From: Armatimonadota bacterium
Lineage (GTDB): Bacteria; Armatimonadota; Fervidibacteria; Fervidibacterales; Thermosaccharophagaceae
Assembly (NCBI GenBank): GCA_025062195.1
Contig: JANXAS010000016.1
Location: 1 to 64,000 of the forward strand
Direction: 5' to 3'
Length of the DNA stretch: 64,000 nt
The stretch's first letter is position 1; the number at the start of each line of letters is the position of its first letter. Under the pieces are notes generated by a model. It ran no database searches, had not been told where the DNA came from, and saw only the letters and a list, made by a program, of their open reading frames with translations. The position numbers were made by a program, and so were the translations under genes. Shown piece by piece: positions 55,243 to 63,192 of the stretch.

Positions 55243-55572
55243 AAGTGAATTCGCATTTCAATTTGGATGCGCTGCGTGCGCCAATTATGTGAATGAGAGG
55301 ACCGCAACATAAGGTGGATAATAAGGTGCTCCTCTTTAGGCATATTTTGTGCCCTGCTCTTTACTAAAAAGGCTTACAGGCGCTTTTGAGAATCAAAAGC
55401 TCCTCAACCAACAATATCGTTTCAAGTTCGGAGGGCGAGGTTACTACCGAGACGAAAATTTGCATGCCATGTAGGGAGATGTGTCCCTTCTATTATCCAC
55501 ACCGCTCAAGTGAGTTGTCGTCGGCTAAGATTGGCAGCCCCCTACATCGTCTGCTATGTATTGGCGTGCGTT
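55243..55572. other. intergenic region with repeat fragments
   Basis: It contains CTGCTCTTTACTAAAAAGGC and a nearby CTCAACCAACAATATCG, resembling the outer parts of the element family. GGAGGGCGAGGTTACTACC is like the tandem units at 41079. No gene is visible. Confidence 0.45.
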
Positions 55573-56136
55573 CTATTGCAATCCTCCAAAGCCAGGAGTA
55601 ACGATTCCGCCTCCAGGTCCCCAAGGCGAGATAACACCACCACCGCCACCTGTTGGCATCCTCTTCAACGGCTTGCCATACACATAAGACCGTATGAAGA
55701 CCTCGGCATTCTGGAACCCGAGAGCTTGTGAAAGTTCCCTCTCCCATTTCTTCATGTCAACACGCCACCATATAACTTCCCTTGCAACTGGTATGTTCAC
55801 CTTGATTTTGAAGTTAGTAGCCGCAAAGTTAAGCTCGGCTGGCACTAAGACACATTCCTCTCCCTTCGTTGGTGCACCGAGCGTATAAGTCATTGATTTA
55901 AGCACACGCAAAATTTGCTCCTGACTTTGGTCGGTTGATTGCTCCTTGGAGAAATTGCCACGCCACTCAGTTCCAACACACTCAGCGGCAGCTGCTCTAT
56001 CACCGTTGCGCAGGGCTTCAAGGAATTGAGCAACCCTCTTCTGGGGCGTCTCAACAGCTGCAAAGTAATAAATCACAGCTATTACAATACCAATTGCGAC
56101 AGCACCCCAAAAGTAACGCGCCAAAACAATTGTCAT
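55573..56136 (-). CDS. membrane-anchored hypothetical protein with Gly-rich tail
   Basis: The 187-residue protein has one N-terminal membrane helix (FWGAVAIGIVIAVIYYFA). A region like periplasmic NTF2-type domains follows (RVAQFLEALRNGDRAAAAECV; a WWRVDMKKWERELS segment). The end is low-complexity Gly/Pro (GGGGVISPWGPGGGIVTPGFGG). GGAGGTGATAAGAA is an ideal ribosome site. The gene is 51 bases downstream of the next member of the RNase E/G operon. Confidence 0.6.
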   Translation of the reverse strand: MTIVLARYFWGAVAIGIVIAVIYYFAAVETPQKRVAQFLEALRNGDRAAAAECVGTEWRGNFSKEQSTDQSQEQILRVLKSMTYTLGAPTKGEECVLVPAELNFAATNFKIKVNIPVAREVIWWRVDMKKWERELSQALGFQNAEVFIRSYVYGKPLKRMPTGGGGGVISPWGPGGGIVTPGFGGLQ

Positions 56137-56187
56137 TTCTTATCACCTCCATCGGTTCTCCCAACGCTGACTTTCACTCTGCGCTTT

Positions 56188-56859
56188 TTACTGGCTTGCT
56201 TTTGTCACTTGAAGTTGCTCAACCTTTGCTTTTCTGCACCGCTCAACCTCAATTGCCACCACTGACATTGGAACACCGAGCAAGCTTGCCAACCTTTCAA
56301 TCACTCTGTCTATCTCTCTCTTGATCAAATCAATGTTTGCACCCTCTTTGCATTCCTCCTCTTCGGCGAACTCAGCGATTTGCGCGGCTGCTTCAAGAAT
56401 GAAACGAGCCCTCGTTGATTCATACTGGCGATGTGTCATTCGGTGAAATTGTTGCGAAAGCCTTTGCCAAAGCTCTCTCCAAGTCTTCTCGGCAGCCACA
56501 CCAGTAATAGCTGTCATTGCGCGCTGCTGTTCAAGCCGTTGTCTTACTACCATCATCTCCTTGTAGCGCTCATAGTCCTCCCAATTGCGCCCCTGAATAA
56601 TTTTGCTTTGGATATCCTCCCCCAGAAGTTGCTGCAGAATTTTATCAAGCAAGTTCTTGGTCGTTGGGGCAGTAACATGCGGCATTAATGGTGCATGTTC
56701 GTATGGGCATCCAAGGATGAACTCGTTGCCATCAAAGCCGAGTGGCACAAGCGCGTCAATGGCTTGCCATACAGCTGGTGTTGGAGATTGCAACTGCTGC
56801 ACTAACATGCGCTTCACTCTTTGCCAAATAGCAGTTGGGTCTGCCTGCCTGCTCATCAT
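56188..56859 (-). CDS. hypothetical protein with DnaA domain-I-like N-terminus
   Basis: The 223-residue protein begins PTAIWQRVKRMLVQQLQSPT, followed by VWQAIDALVPLGFDGNEFIL and a hydrophobic helix LLDKILQQLLG. This resembles the KH-like domain I of DnaA, with its leading Trp and the pattern of NEFIL ending strands. The rest is helical. A conserved-looking WEDYERYKEMMVVRQRLEQ and a charged C-terminus are seen. Its ATG overlaps the stop codon of the RNase E/G gene (ATGA). I cannot give a function. Confidence 0.55.
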   Translation of the reverse strand: MMSRQADPTAIWQRVKRMLVQQLQSPTPAVWQAIDALVPLGFDGNEFILGCPYEHAPLMPHVTAPTTKNLLDKILQQLLGEDIQSKIIQGRNWEDYERYKEMMVVRQRLEQQRAMTAITGVAAEKTWRELWQRLSQQFHRMTHRQYESTRARFILEAAAQIAEFAEEEECKEGANIDLIKREIDRVIERLASLLGVPMSVVAIEVERCRKAKVEQLQVTKASQ

Positions 56860-58622
56860 CTTGCTTCACCTCCTTCTGTTTTGAGTTTTAACGCGTCAAT
56901 CTCATTTTTCGCTACAGGTTCAACTGATGGCATCCAAGTTGCCTCTGCAAACCACCTGCCAACTCTTTCCAGCTTGAAAGAGATGCGAGGGGTCTCTACA
57001 CCAATGCCCTCCGGGAGGCGCACAAGCTTGTTTTTGAAGAGGGCAAACTTCGGAGCCTCTGAGGGATACAACTCATCGCCAGCACGAAGGTCAAATTGCT
57101 CCCCCTCTTTTGGCTCCGCCTCAAGATATGGTTTGAGCGCATCCTCACCAAACGCTATCTCAAACTGATCCCTACGCAGTGAGCGCGAGGCAAATAGCCA
57201 TATTTTCCTTTGGGCGATTGACTCAAGTCTCTCCAATTCCTCCTCACCGGCTTGCAAGAGTGGCGCAATCACCTTCGGGTGAGCGCAGACAACTGCATCC
57301 ACATCCGCTGGGCGAAGGCTTGATTCAAGGAGCAACTCCCTCCACAACTTTAGCGCTATAGTAAGCGCCGATGGCACTTTACCGTTGCCACAATGCTCGC
57401 ATGGCTCCATAAGAAGTTCCTCAAGGCTGAGACCATGCCTTTGTCTGGTCAACTCAACTACGCCAGTTGGGCTAAGCGTCATGATCCTCGTCTCAACCTC
57501 ATCCAGTGAAAGCTCACGCTGTAGACGCTCCTGCAGCCTAACCCAACTGTGAGAGCTCGGCATATCAACGAAGTCAACAATTATAAGACCGCTTATGTTC
57601 CGTATGCGAAGCTGCCTTGCCAGCTCCTCTGCAGCTTCCATGTTTACATGCAATGCTATCTCACGGGGGTCTCCAACTAACATATGCCCCGTGTTTACAT
57701 CCACGCTTGTAAGAGCTTCCGTCGTCTCAATTACAATGTAGCCACCGCTGGGCAACTTAACGACTTTTGAAAGGGCTGTTTCAACTTGCTTGGACACACC
57801 ATAAGCATCAAACAGTGGCGTAGGTGAGTCATACAGCTTTATGCGAGATGCAACATACGGCAAGTGTTGCATTGCTACAGCAAGCAGGCGTTCATAGTGT
57901 TCCGGCGAGTCTATGATGATTTCGCTCACTTTGTGCGCCATTGAGAAAAGAGAGCGCTCAATCAGGCTCGGGCTGCGATAGAGCAGCGATGGCGCCGAAG
58001 TTGACTTATACCTGAAAACAATGTCATGCCATATCTTCACAAGCTCCCTTATGTCGTTCGCTATCTCGTTTTCATTCCTTTCGGCAGCCTCCGGAAAAAC
58101 ATGCACACCGCAATCAAGAGGGCGATACTTCTCAACTATCCTAAGCAGCCTTTCTCTCACCCTCACATTCGTTATTGTGTGGGACACGGAGGAGTGATCG
58201 GCGCCTTGAGCTATTAGTCCGGTGAATCTGCCGCGAAGCGATATGCGCGTAGTTAGCCTGGGGCATTTTTGCCCCCTCGGCTCGTGCACAACTTGAACAA
58301 GTATCGACTGCCCCGGTCTTAAGGAGTCTATCTGAATTCGTGCAAGGCGGCTTACAGTTTCAACACCGATTGAATTCGGGGCTAAATCGCCCGCCTGAAG
58401 AAAACCATACACTCCTTCCTCAAGCTTCACGAAAGCCGCATCTATCGCCGGAGCAAGCCTTTCAACAACACCTTTATAAATGTTGCCCGTGAGTTTGTGA
58501 GCACCCTCAACTTCAAGCTTCTCAAGTCTTCCCGAAATGGTCAGAGCCACCCAAACCTGTCCCATGCATACGCTTATTAGCAACAGCCCTTCGCCTACAC
58601 GCATGCCATCATCATCAGCCAT
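56856..58622 (-). CDS. rng: ribonuclease E/G
   Basis: The 588-residue endoribonuclease cuts single-stranded RNA. The S1 RNA-binding part is at about 40-130 (NIYKGVVERLAPAIDAAFVKL, GYGFLQAGDL-like). Catalytic Mg ligands are Asp308 in LTSVDVNTG and Asp350 in LIIVDFVDM. The zinc-link cysteines are Cys408 and Cys411 (PCEHCGNG). A C-terminal region of about 170 residues follows, and it may bind partners. CAATTGGGGGTGACAG gives the start. Confidence 0.92.
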   Translation of the reverse strand: MADDDGMRVGEGLLLISVCMGQVWVALTISGRLEKLEVEGAHKLTGNIYKGVVERLAPAIDAAFVKLEEGVYGFLQAGDLAPNSIGVETVSRLARIQIDSLRPGQSILVQVVHEPRGQKCPRLTTRISLRGRFTGLIAQGADHSSVSHTITNVRVRERLLRIVEKYRPLDCGVHVFPEAAERNENEIANDIRELVKIWHDIVFRYKSTSAPSLLYRSPSLIERSLFSMAHKVSEIIIDSPEHYERLLAVAMQHLPYVASRIKLYDSPTPLFDAYGVSKQVETALSKVVKLPSGGYIVIETTEALTSVDVNTGHMLVGDPREIALHVNMEAAEELARQLRIRNISGLIIVDFVDMPSSHSWVRLQERLQRELSLDEVETRIMTLSPTGVVELTRQRHGLSLEELLMEPCEHCGNGKVPSALTIALKLWRELLLESSLRPADVDAVVCAHPKVIAPLLQAGEEELERLESIAQRKIWLFASRSLRRDQFEIAFGEDALKPYLEAEPKEGEQFDLRAGDELYPSEAPKFALFKNKLVRLPEGIGVETPRISFKLERVGRWFAEATWMPSVEPVAKNEIDALKLKTEGGEAR

Positions 58623-58943
58623 CTAAGCTGTCACCCCCAATTGCTCGTCAACTCGGCGGCACACCTGCGCAGGCTAATTTAGCAGGATGTCTTCATGGTT
58701 GTTTGACATGTCTGTAATCGCTGAGTTTTCATTCGTTGAGAGTGATGCTGTGTTTACCATTCATTATCTACCATGTGGTTAGGCATGCTGTTGCCAAAAA
58801 GCTGTTGGGGAAGGCGATGACAAACCATAAACGATGATAGGGGCGCATCAAATGTGCTCAAGTAAAGTAAGCCATCGTCCGCTTATACTTCTTCACCGCT
58901 CATGGTGTTCATGGAGCCATAAAGAACCTCTTTCACAAAGCTT
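58623..58943. other. intergenic region
   Basis: This 320-base gap follows the NuoG/GltD-like gene and precedes the RNase E/G gene on the minus strand. It should hold the promoter of the RNase E/G operon. GGGGGTGA lies next to its ATG. No RNA gene or repeat was recognised. Confidence 0.45.
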
Positions 58944-61163
58944 CTATTGCCTTTGCGAGGACCTCAAAGCGGCTTCCAATTTCCTGATGGGCATCGGTGT
59001 CATTTGGAAGCGCATATCACATTGCAGGCACCTTGCGGCTTCGGCTATTGCTTCCTCAGGTGTAAAGCCGAGTTCAACCTCATCAAAGTTTTCTCTTCTC
59101 ACATCCGGATGAAGCATTGCTGGCTTAACACGATTGAGATACGCAAACCCGTCAACCCTTCCCATCCACAAGCTGCGCTTTTCTATGAAGCCCTCATCCG
59201 TGAGCCTCTCATCAATGTCGCCGTCGCCACCCAAGAACTTGTCAATTGATGATGCAGCTAACCTGCCATGAGCTATTGCCTCAATCACCGATGAAGGTCC
59301 AAGCACTATGTCACCGCCTGCAAAGACTCCTTCTATGCTTGTTGCGAGCGTCTTATCATCAACGGCGATCAAGCCGCGCCTTGTTAGCTCAACTCCAAAC
59401 CCTTTTGGTATCTCGGGGGCTTGCCCAATCGCAACAATGAGCGAATCAAAACGGAGCATGAATTCCGAGCCTTCAATCGGTATCGGTCTTGGGCGACCAG
59501 TCTCATCCGGTGCGCCAAGCCTCATCCTGATAAGTTCAATATTAACCGAGTCATCATTTCCAATTATGCGCTTTGGAGCAACAAGTGGTTCAATTCTAAC
59601 ACCCTCTTCAAGTGCAGCTTCAATTTCCTCATCAAGCGCTGGCATCTCATCCCTTGTTCGTCGGTAAAGTATGGTCACATTATCAGCGCCAAGCCTTAGC
59701 GCCACTCTTGAAGCATCAATTGCTACATTGCCTCCACCTATTACTCCAACGCTCTCGCCGAGGGAGACCTGCTCGCCCATGTTCACTCGCTTCAGCAATG
59801 TCAACCCATCAATCACTCTGTAATGCTCCTCGCCATCAATGCCGAGCTTGATTGCCTTCTGAGTCCCAATTGCTATAAAGATGGAGCTGAAGCCTTGAGC
59901 GAACAGCCACTCAATGCTTTCCACTTTCGCTCGCGTGCGCAATTCAATGCCCAATGAGAGTATCTCATTCACCTCTTCGTCCAACACCTCTTTTGGCAGC
60001 CTGTAGTGTGGTATGCCGTAGCGCATCATTCCGCCTGGTTCGTCATTCTCGTCAAATACGGTGATGCTGTATCCGAGCTTTCTCAGGTAGTATGCGGCAG
60101 TCAATCCGGCAGGTCCGGCACCGATAACGGCGATGCGCTTCTCCTTTTTCGGCTTGAATGTTGAGCGCTCCTTCCATGTTGGCTTTGCATAGTCGGCAAC
60201 AAAACGCTTTAGAAGCCTTATAGCAATAGGCTTATTAAGTTCTTGTCTTCGGCACGCATCCTCACATGGATGCATGCATACTCTTCCAAGCACCTTAGGA
60301 AACGGCACCCTTTCACGATTGACAGAGAGAGCCTCTTCAAACTTGCCCTCGGCTATCAGACGGATATATCTTGGCACATCAATGCCAGCTGGACACGCAT
60401 ACTTGCATGGCACAAGGACTTGTTCCCTTGGCTTATCATCAAAGCTGACTTTGTCAAGCAACGCCCCCGACGGGCACACCTCAACACAAGTGCAGCAAAA
60501 CTTGCACCCCGAATCCTCAAGGCTCATACCGGGTGGTGGTCCGGTGAATGAATTGCGACCACGAAATATAAACCCGATTGCACCTATCCCCCTTGCCTCT
60601 TGGCACGCCTTTATGCAGCGCTCGCAAAGTATGCATTTGTTCCGGTCAATCAAGATCAGCGGCTCATCTTCGGCTGGCTTAAAACCACGGTGAGCATACT
60701 TTGGTTTTGGTAAGCCCTCAGGTAGACCAACATCATCAACGATGAAGCGGAGCTCGCACGCCTCCCATTTGTAGCAACAGCGCTGCTCAACTGGGATGTC
60801 GTATTCACACGACCTTAAATTGCATGTGTTCCTTTTGTCGCACAGCAGGCATTCAGTGCATGGATAATCGCTGAGCAAAAGCCAAAGGACATGCTGCCTC
60901 ATGCTCTTCACAGCCGGTGTGCTTGTGTGCACAACCATGCCATCCGAGCAAGGCAGCGTGCATGATGTGTGGAAACCCTTCATCCCCTCAACTTCAACGG
61001 TGCACATTCTGCATGCGCCAGTCGGGGAGAGCTTTGGATGGTAGCAAAGTGTCGGGATATGCAATCCAGCTTGCCTTGCAGCGAGCAAGACCGTCGTTCC
61101 TTCTGGGACTTTGATTTGCACGCCATCAATTGTCACATTAAGCCACTTGCTCACCTTAACCAT
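58944..61163 (-). CDS. iron-sulfur FAD oxidoreductase (NuoG-type head plus GltD-like domain)
   Basis: The 739-residue protein has a NuoG-type [2Fe-2S] N-terminus with Cys40, 51, 54 and 68 (LCYHPKLSPTGACRMC). Further cysteine-rich [4Fe-4S] parts follow (CTECLLCDKRNTC, CILCERCIKACQ, CKFCCTCVEVCPSGAL). A GltD/NfnB-like NAD(P)H-FAD part then has IAVIGAGPAGLTAAYYL, MMRYGIPHYRLPKEVL and VGVIGGGNVAID, and a C-terminal tail ends in AARCLQC. The first Met three codons upstream is part of a GAGGTG site. It pairs with NuoE, 27 bases upstream. Confidence 0.87.
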   Translation of the reverse strand: MVKVSKWLNVTIDGVQIKVPEGTTVLLAARQAGLHIPTLCYHPKLSPTGACRMCTVEVEGMKGFHTSCTLPCSDGMVVHTSTPAVKSMRQHVLWLLLSDYPCTECLLCDKRNTCNLRSCEYDIPVEQRCCYKWEACELRFIVDDVGLPEGLPKPKYAHRGFKPAEDEPLILIDRNKCILCERCIKACQEARGIGAIGFIFRGRNSFTGPPPGMSLEDSGCKFCCTCVEVCPSGALLDKVSFDDKPREQVLVPCKYACPAGIDVPRYIRLIAEGKFEEALSVNRERVPFPKVLGRVCMHPCEDACRRQELNKPIAIRLLKRFVADYAKPTWKERSTFKPKKEKRIAVIGAGPAGLTAAYYLRKLGYSITVFDENDEPGGMMRYGIPHYRLPKEVLDEEVNEILSLGIELRTRAKVESIEWLFAQGFSSIFIAIGTQKAIKLGIDGEEHYRVIDGLTLLKRVNMGEQVSLGESVGVIGGGNVAIDASRVALRLGADNVTILYRRTRDEMPALDEEIEAALEEGVRIEPLVAPKRIIGNDDSVNIELIRMRLGAPDETGRPRPIPIEGSEFMLRFDSLIVAIGQAPEIPKGFGVELTRRGLIAVDDKTLATSIEGVFAGGDIVLGPSSVIEAIAHGRLAASSIDKFLGGDGDIDERLTDEGFIEKRSLWMGRVDGFAYLNRVKPAMLHPDVRRENFDEVELGFTPEEAIAEAARCLQCDMRFQMTPMPIRKLEAALRSSQRQ

Positions 61164-61190
61164 TGCTAACACACCTCAATTTATCCTGCG

Positions 61191-61697
61191 CTATTTAGCA
61201 TCCTTTGTCACATGTTCGCCTTTTCCAACATCATTAGCTGCGTGTTCTCTGAGCAGCTTCTCAACCTTTGAAATGGTTTGGCGACCATGAACTTGATCGT
61301 CAATTGCCACAACTGGTGCCATGCCACAACACCCTAAGCATGCTACCCTCTCAAGCGTGAATGTGCCATCCTTTGTTGTCTCACCAGCGCTCACACCGAG
61401 CACCTGCGAGACATAATTGAAGATGTCTTGCCCGCCCATCACATGGCATGCTGTTCCAAGACAGACTTTTATCACATGCTTTCCCCTCGGCGTTAGCCTG
61501 AACTGCGCATAGAATGTGAGCACCTCGTAAACTTCAACTTCAAAAATATCCAACTCCCTTGCCACCGCTTTGATTGCTTCCTTAGGGACATATCCAAGTT
61601 CGGATTGTATCTCTTGGAGCAACGGTATCAGACTGCTCCTTTCCCTGCCGTGCCTTTCAATCAGCGCATCAATGTCAAAGGCTTCTTTGACCATCAT
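61191..61697 (-). CDS. NuoE-like [2Fe-2S] protein
   Basis: The 168-residue protein is the NuoE/HydA-type thioredoxin-like [2Fe-2S] subunit. Its ligands are Cys79 and Cys84 in CLGTAC, and Cys120 and Cys124 in CLGCCG. The N-terminal helical lead-in is LIPLLQEIQSELGYVPKEAI. NuoE works with an FMN-binding NuoF, which is absent here. The frame opens 20 codons earlier, but GGAGTGGGT lies next to this ATG. The gene is upstream of the NuoG/GltD-like gene. Confidence 0.9.
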   Translation of the reverse strand: MMVKEAFDIDALIERHGRERSSLIPLLQEIQSELGYVPKEAIKAVARELDIFEVEVYEVLTFYAQFRLTPRGKHVIKVCLGTACHVMGGQDIFNYVSQVLGVSAGETTKDGTFTLERVACLGCCGMAPVVAIDDQVHGRQTISKVEKLLREHAANDVGKGEHVTKDAK

Positions 61698-61757
61698 ACC
61701 CACTCCATTCTTTTTGGTGACACTGCCAACCATGATGGCGCAAAAGGACCCTGACAT

Positions 61758-62216
61758 TGAATTTAGAGGCGCTGTTAAGCTCTCCGCATCGCCGGTTGTT
61801 GTAATTGTTTTTTGGCACGCTCTTTACCATAAACTTTGTTGGTTAGGTTCGTAGTTAGCCACGAAGGGTCAGCGGAGTGGTGTTAAATCGGTGCGCGGTG
61901 CGATGTGCGGGGGGCAGTGTTGTTATCTTTCTTCGCAGTCTTACTTTGCACCTCGCACTCCGCACCCAATTACGGCACTCCGCTTCGCTCGGTGCCTTAC
62001 TACGAACCAACAAAATTTTGAGTAAAGAGTGTTTGGGCAGAACTCCACCTGCTGCTATCTTTGTATTGGTTGCAAAGTCCAAGCAACAGGCACAATTTGC
62101 CACCATGGCAGTTGCCCGATAAAATGGTTTGCAACTTGGTTGCCGACCACTTTGGTTTTTGCGCGCTGCTATAATGTCGTTGGGTTGTCCTTCTTAACCT
62201 GTGAGGTGTTCCTGCT
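61758..62216. other. intergenic region with MITE-like element
   Basis: It lies between the NuoE gene and the KDG kinase gene. Most of it is the element listed separately (61820-62029). A GAGGTG ribosome site precedes 62217. Confidence 0.5.
61820..62029. repeat. inverted-repeat element 3, MITE-like, with terminal inverted repeats
   Basis: Outer ends of 25 bases are inverted: CTCTTTACCATAAACTTTG, then TTGGTT on the left, and AACCAACAAAATTTTGAGTA, then AAGAG on the right. Inner parts GTTCGTAGTTAGCCACGAAG and GGTGCCTTACTACGAAC are also inverted. The total length is 210 bases and no transposase is inside. The middle is GC-rich, with GCGCGGTGCGATGTGCG. This is the best-preserved copy. Confidence 0.75.
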
Positions 62217-63176
62217 ATGGCGACTTTCATCGGGCTTGGCGAGGGGTTAGTCAGGCTCTCTCCACCAGACCATCAACGCATAGAGCAAGCTAACATGTTT
62301 GAGGTCCAAATTGGCGGTGCTGAGTTAAATGTGTGCGTTGCACTATCACGCCTTGGCATTGAAGCAGCGTGGATATCAAAGCTAACAAACAACCCGATTG
62401 GCAGGTTGATAACCAATCGCGCACGCCAGTATGGTGTTGATGTCTCAAGGGTTGTTTGGACTGATGCTGGGCGAGTTGGTCTCTACTTCTTTGAGCTTGG
62501 CTCCACTCCGAGAGCCAATGCTGTCATCTACGATAGGGCTCATTCGGCTATCAACACATTGAATGCTGATGAACTTGACTGGGAATTCATTTCAAGGGCG
62601 AAGGTGATGCATTTGACCGGCATCACACCGGCACTGAGTAGTAGCGCAAGGCAACTCGTTAAGGAGATTGTAGCTCGCCTAAAAGGTTTGGATGTGCTCT
62701 TAAGCTTTGATGTGAATTATCGGGGCAGACTCTGGACGGTGGAGGAGGCTCGCCGAACGCTGCTTGAGCTTCTCCCAAGCGTTGATTTTCTCTTTGTGAC
62801 GCTTGAGGATGCAAAAGCCGTCATCGGGTTGAATGGAACTCCAGAAGAGATTGTCAAGCAGTTGCGCAAGGAGTTTGCAAGAGTTGTTGCCATGCTCACA
62901 TTCTCCGAGGGTGGAGCAATGGCATGCCATGATGGCTCAACAGTTTATTATCAACCGCCTTACGAGTTAACCGTAGTTGACCGACTGGGGGCAGGTGACG
63001 CTTTTGTTGCTGGTGCCATTTACGGTTGGCTAAATGGCGCTTCATGGGAGAAGTGTTTGGCTAATGCTGTGGCGATGGCTGCGTTCAAGTGCACCATACC
63101 TGGTGACTTTGCGATCGTTGAAATAAGCGAGCTTGAAACGCTGCTAAGCAAATCGGCAATAGCTGTGAGAAGATGA
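62217..63176 (+). CDS. kdgK: 2-keto-3-deoxygluconate kinase (PfkB family)
   Basis: The 319-residue kinase has VQIGGAELNVCVALSRLG (residues 30-47), FDVNYRGRLW (164-173), and the catalytic DRLGAGDAF at 255-263 with Asp261 as the base. The NYR signature is typical for KDG kinases. It phosphorylates 2-keto-3-deoxy-sugars to the 6-phosphate in uronate or glucose catabolism. Other PfkB sugar kinases cannot be fully excluded. GAGGTGTTCCTGCT is the ribosome site. The next gene follows after 16 bases. Confidence 0.85.
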   Translation: MATFIGLGEGLVRLSPPDHQRIEQANMFEVQIGGAELNVCVALSRLGIEAAWISKLTNNPIGRLITNRARQYGVDVSRVVWTDAGRVGLYFFELGSTPRANAVIYDRAHSAINTLNADELDWEFISRAKVMHLTGITPALSSSARQLVKEIVARLKGLDVLLSFDVNYRGRLWTVEEARRTLLELLPSVDFLFVTLEDAKAVIGLNGTPEEIVKQLRKEFARVVAMLTFSEGGAMACHDGSTVYYQPPYELTVVDRLGAGDAFVAGAIYGWLNGASWEKCLANAVAMAAFKCTIPGDFAIVEISELETLLSKSAIAVRR

Positions 63177-63192
63177 GAGGGGTGAAAATAAG

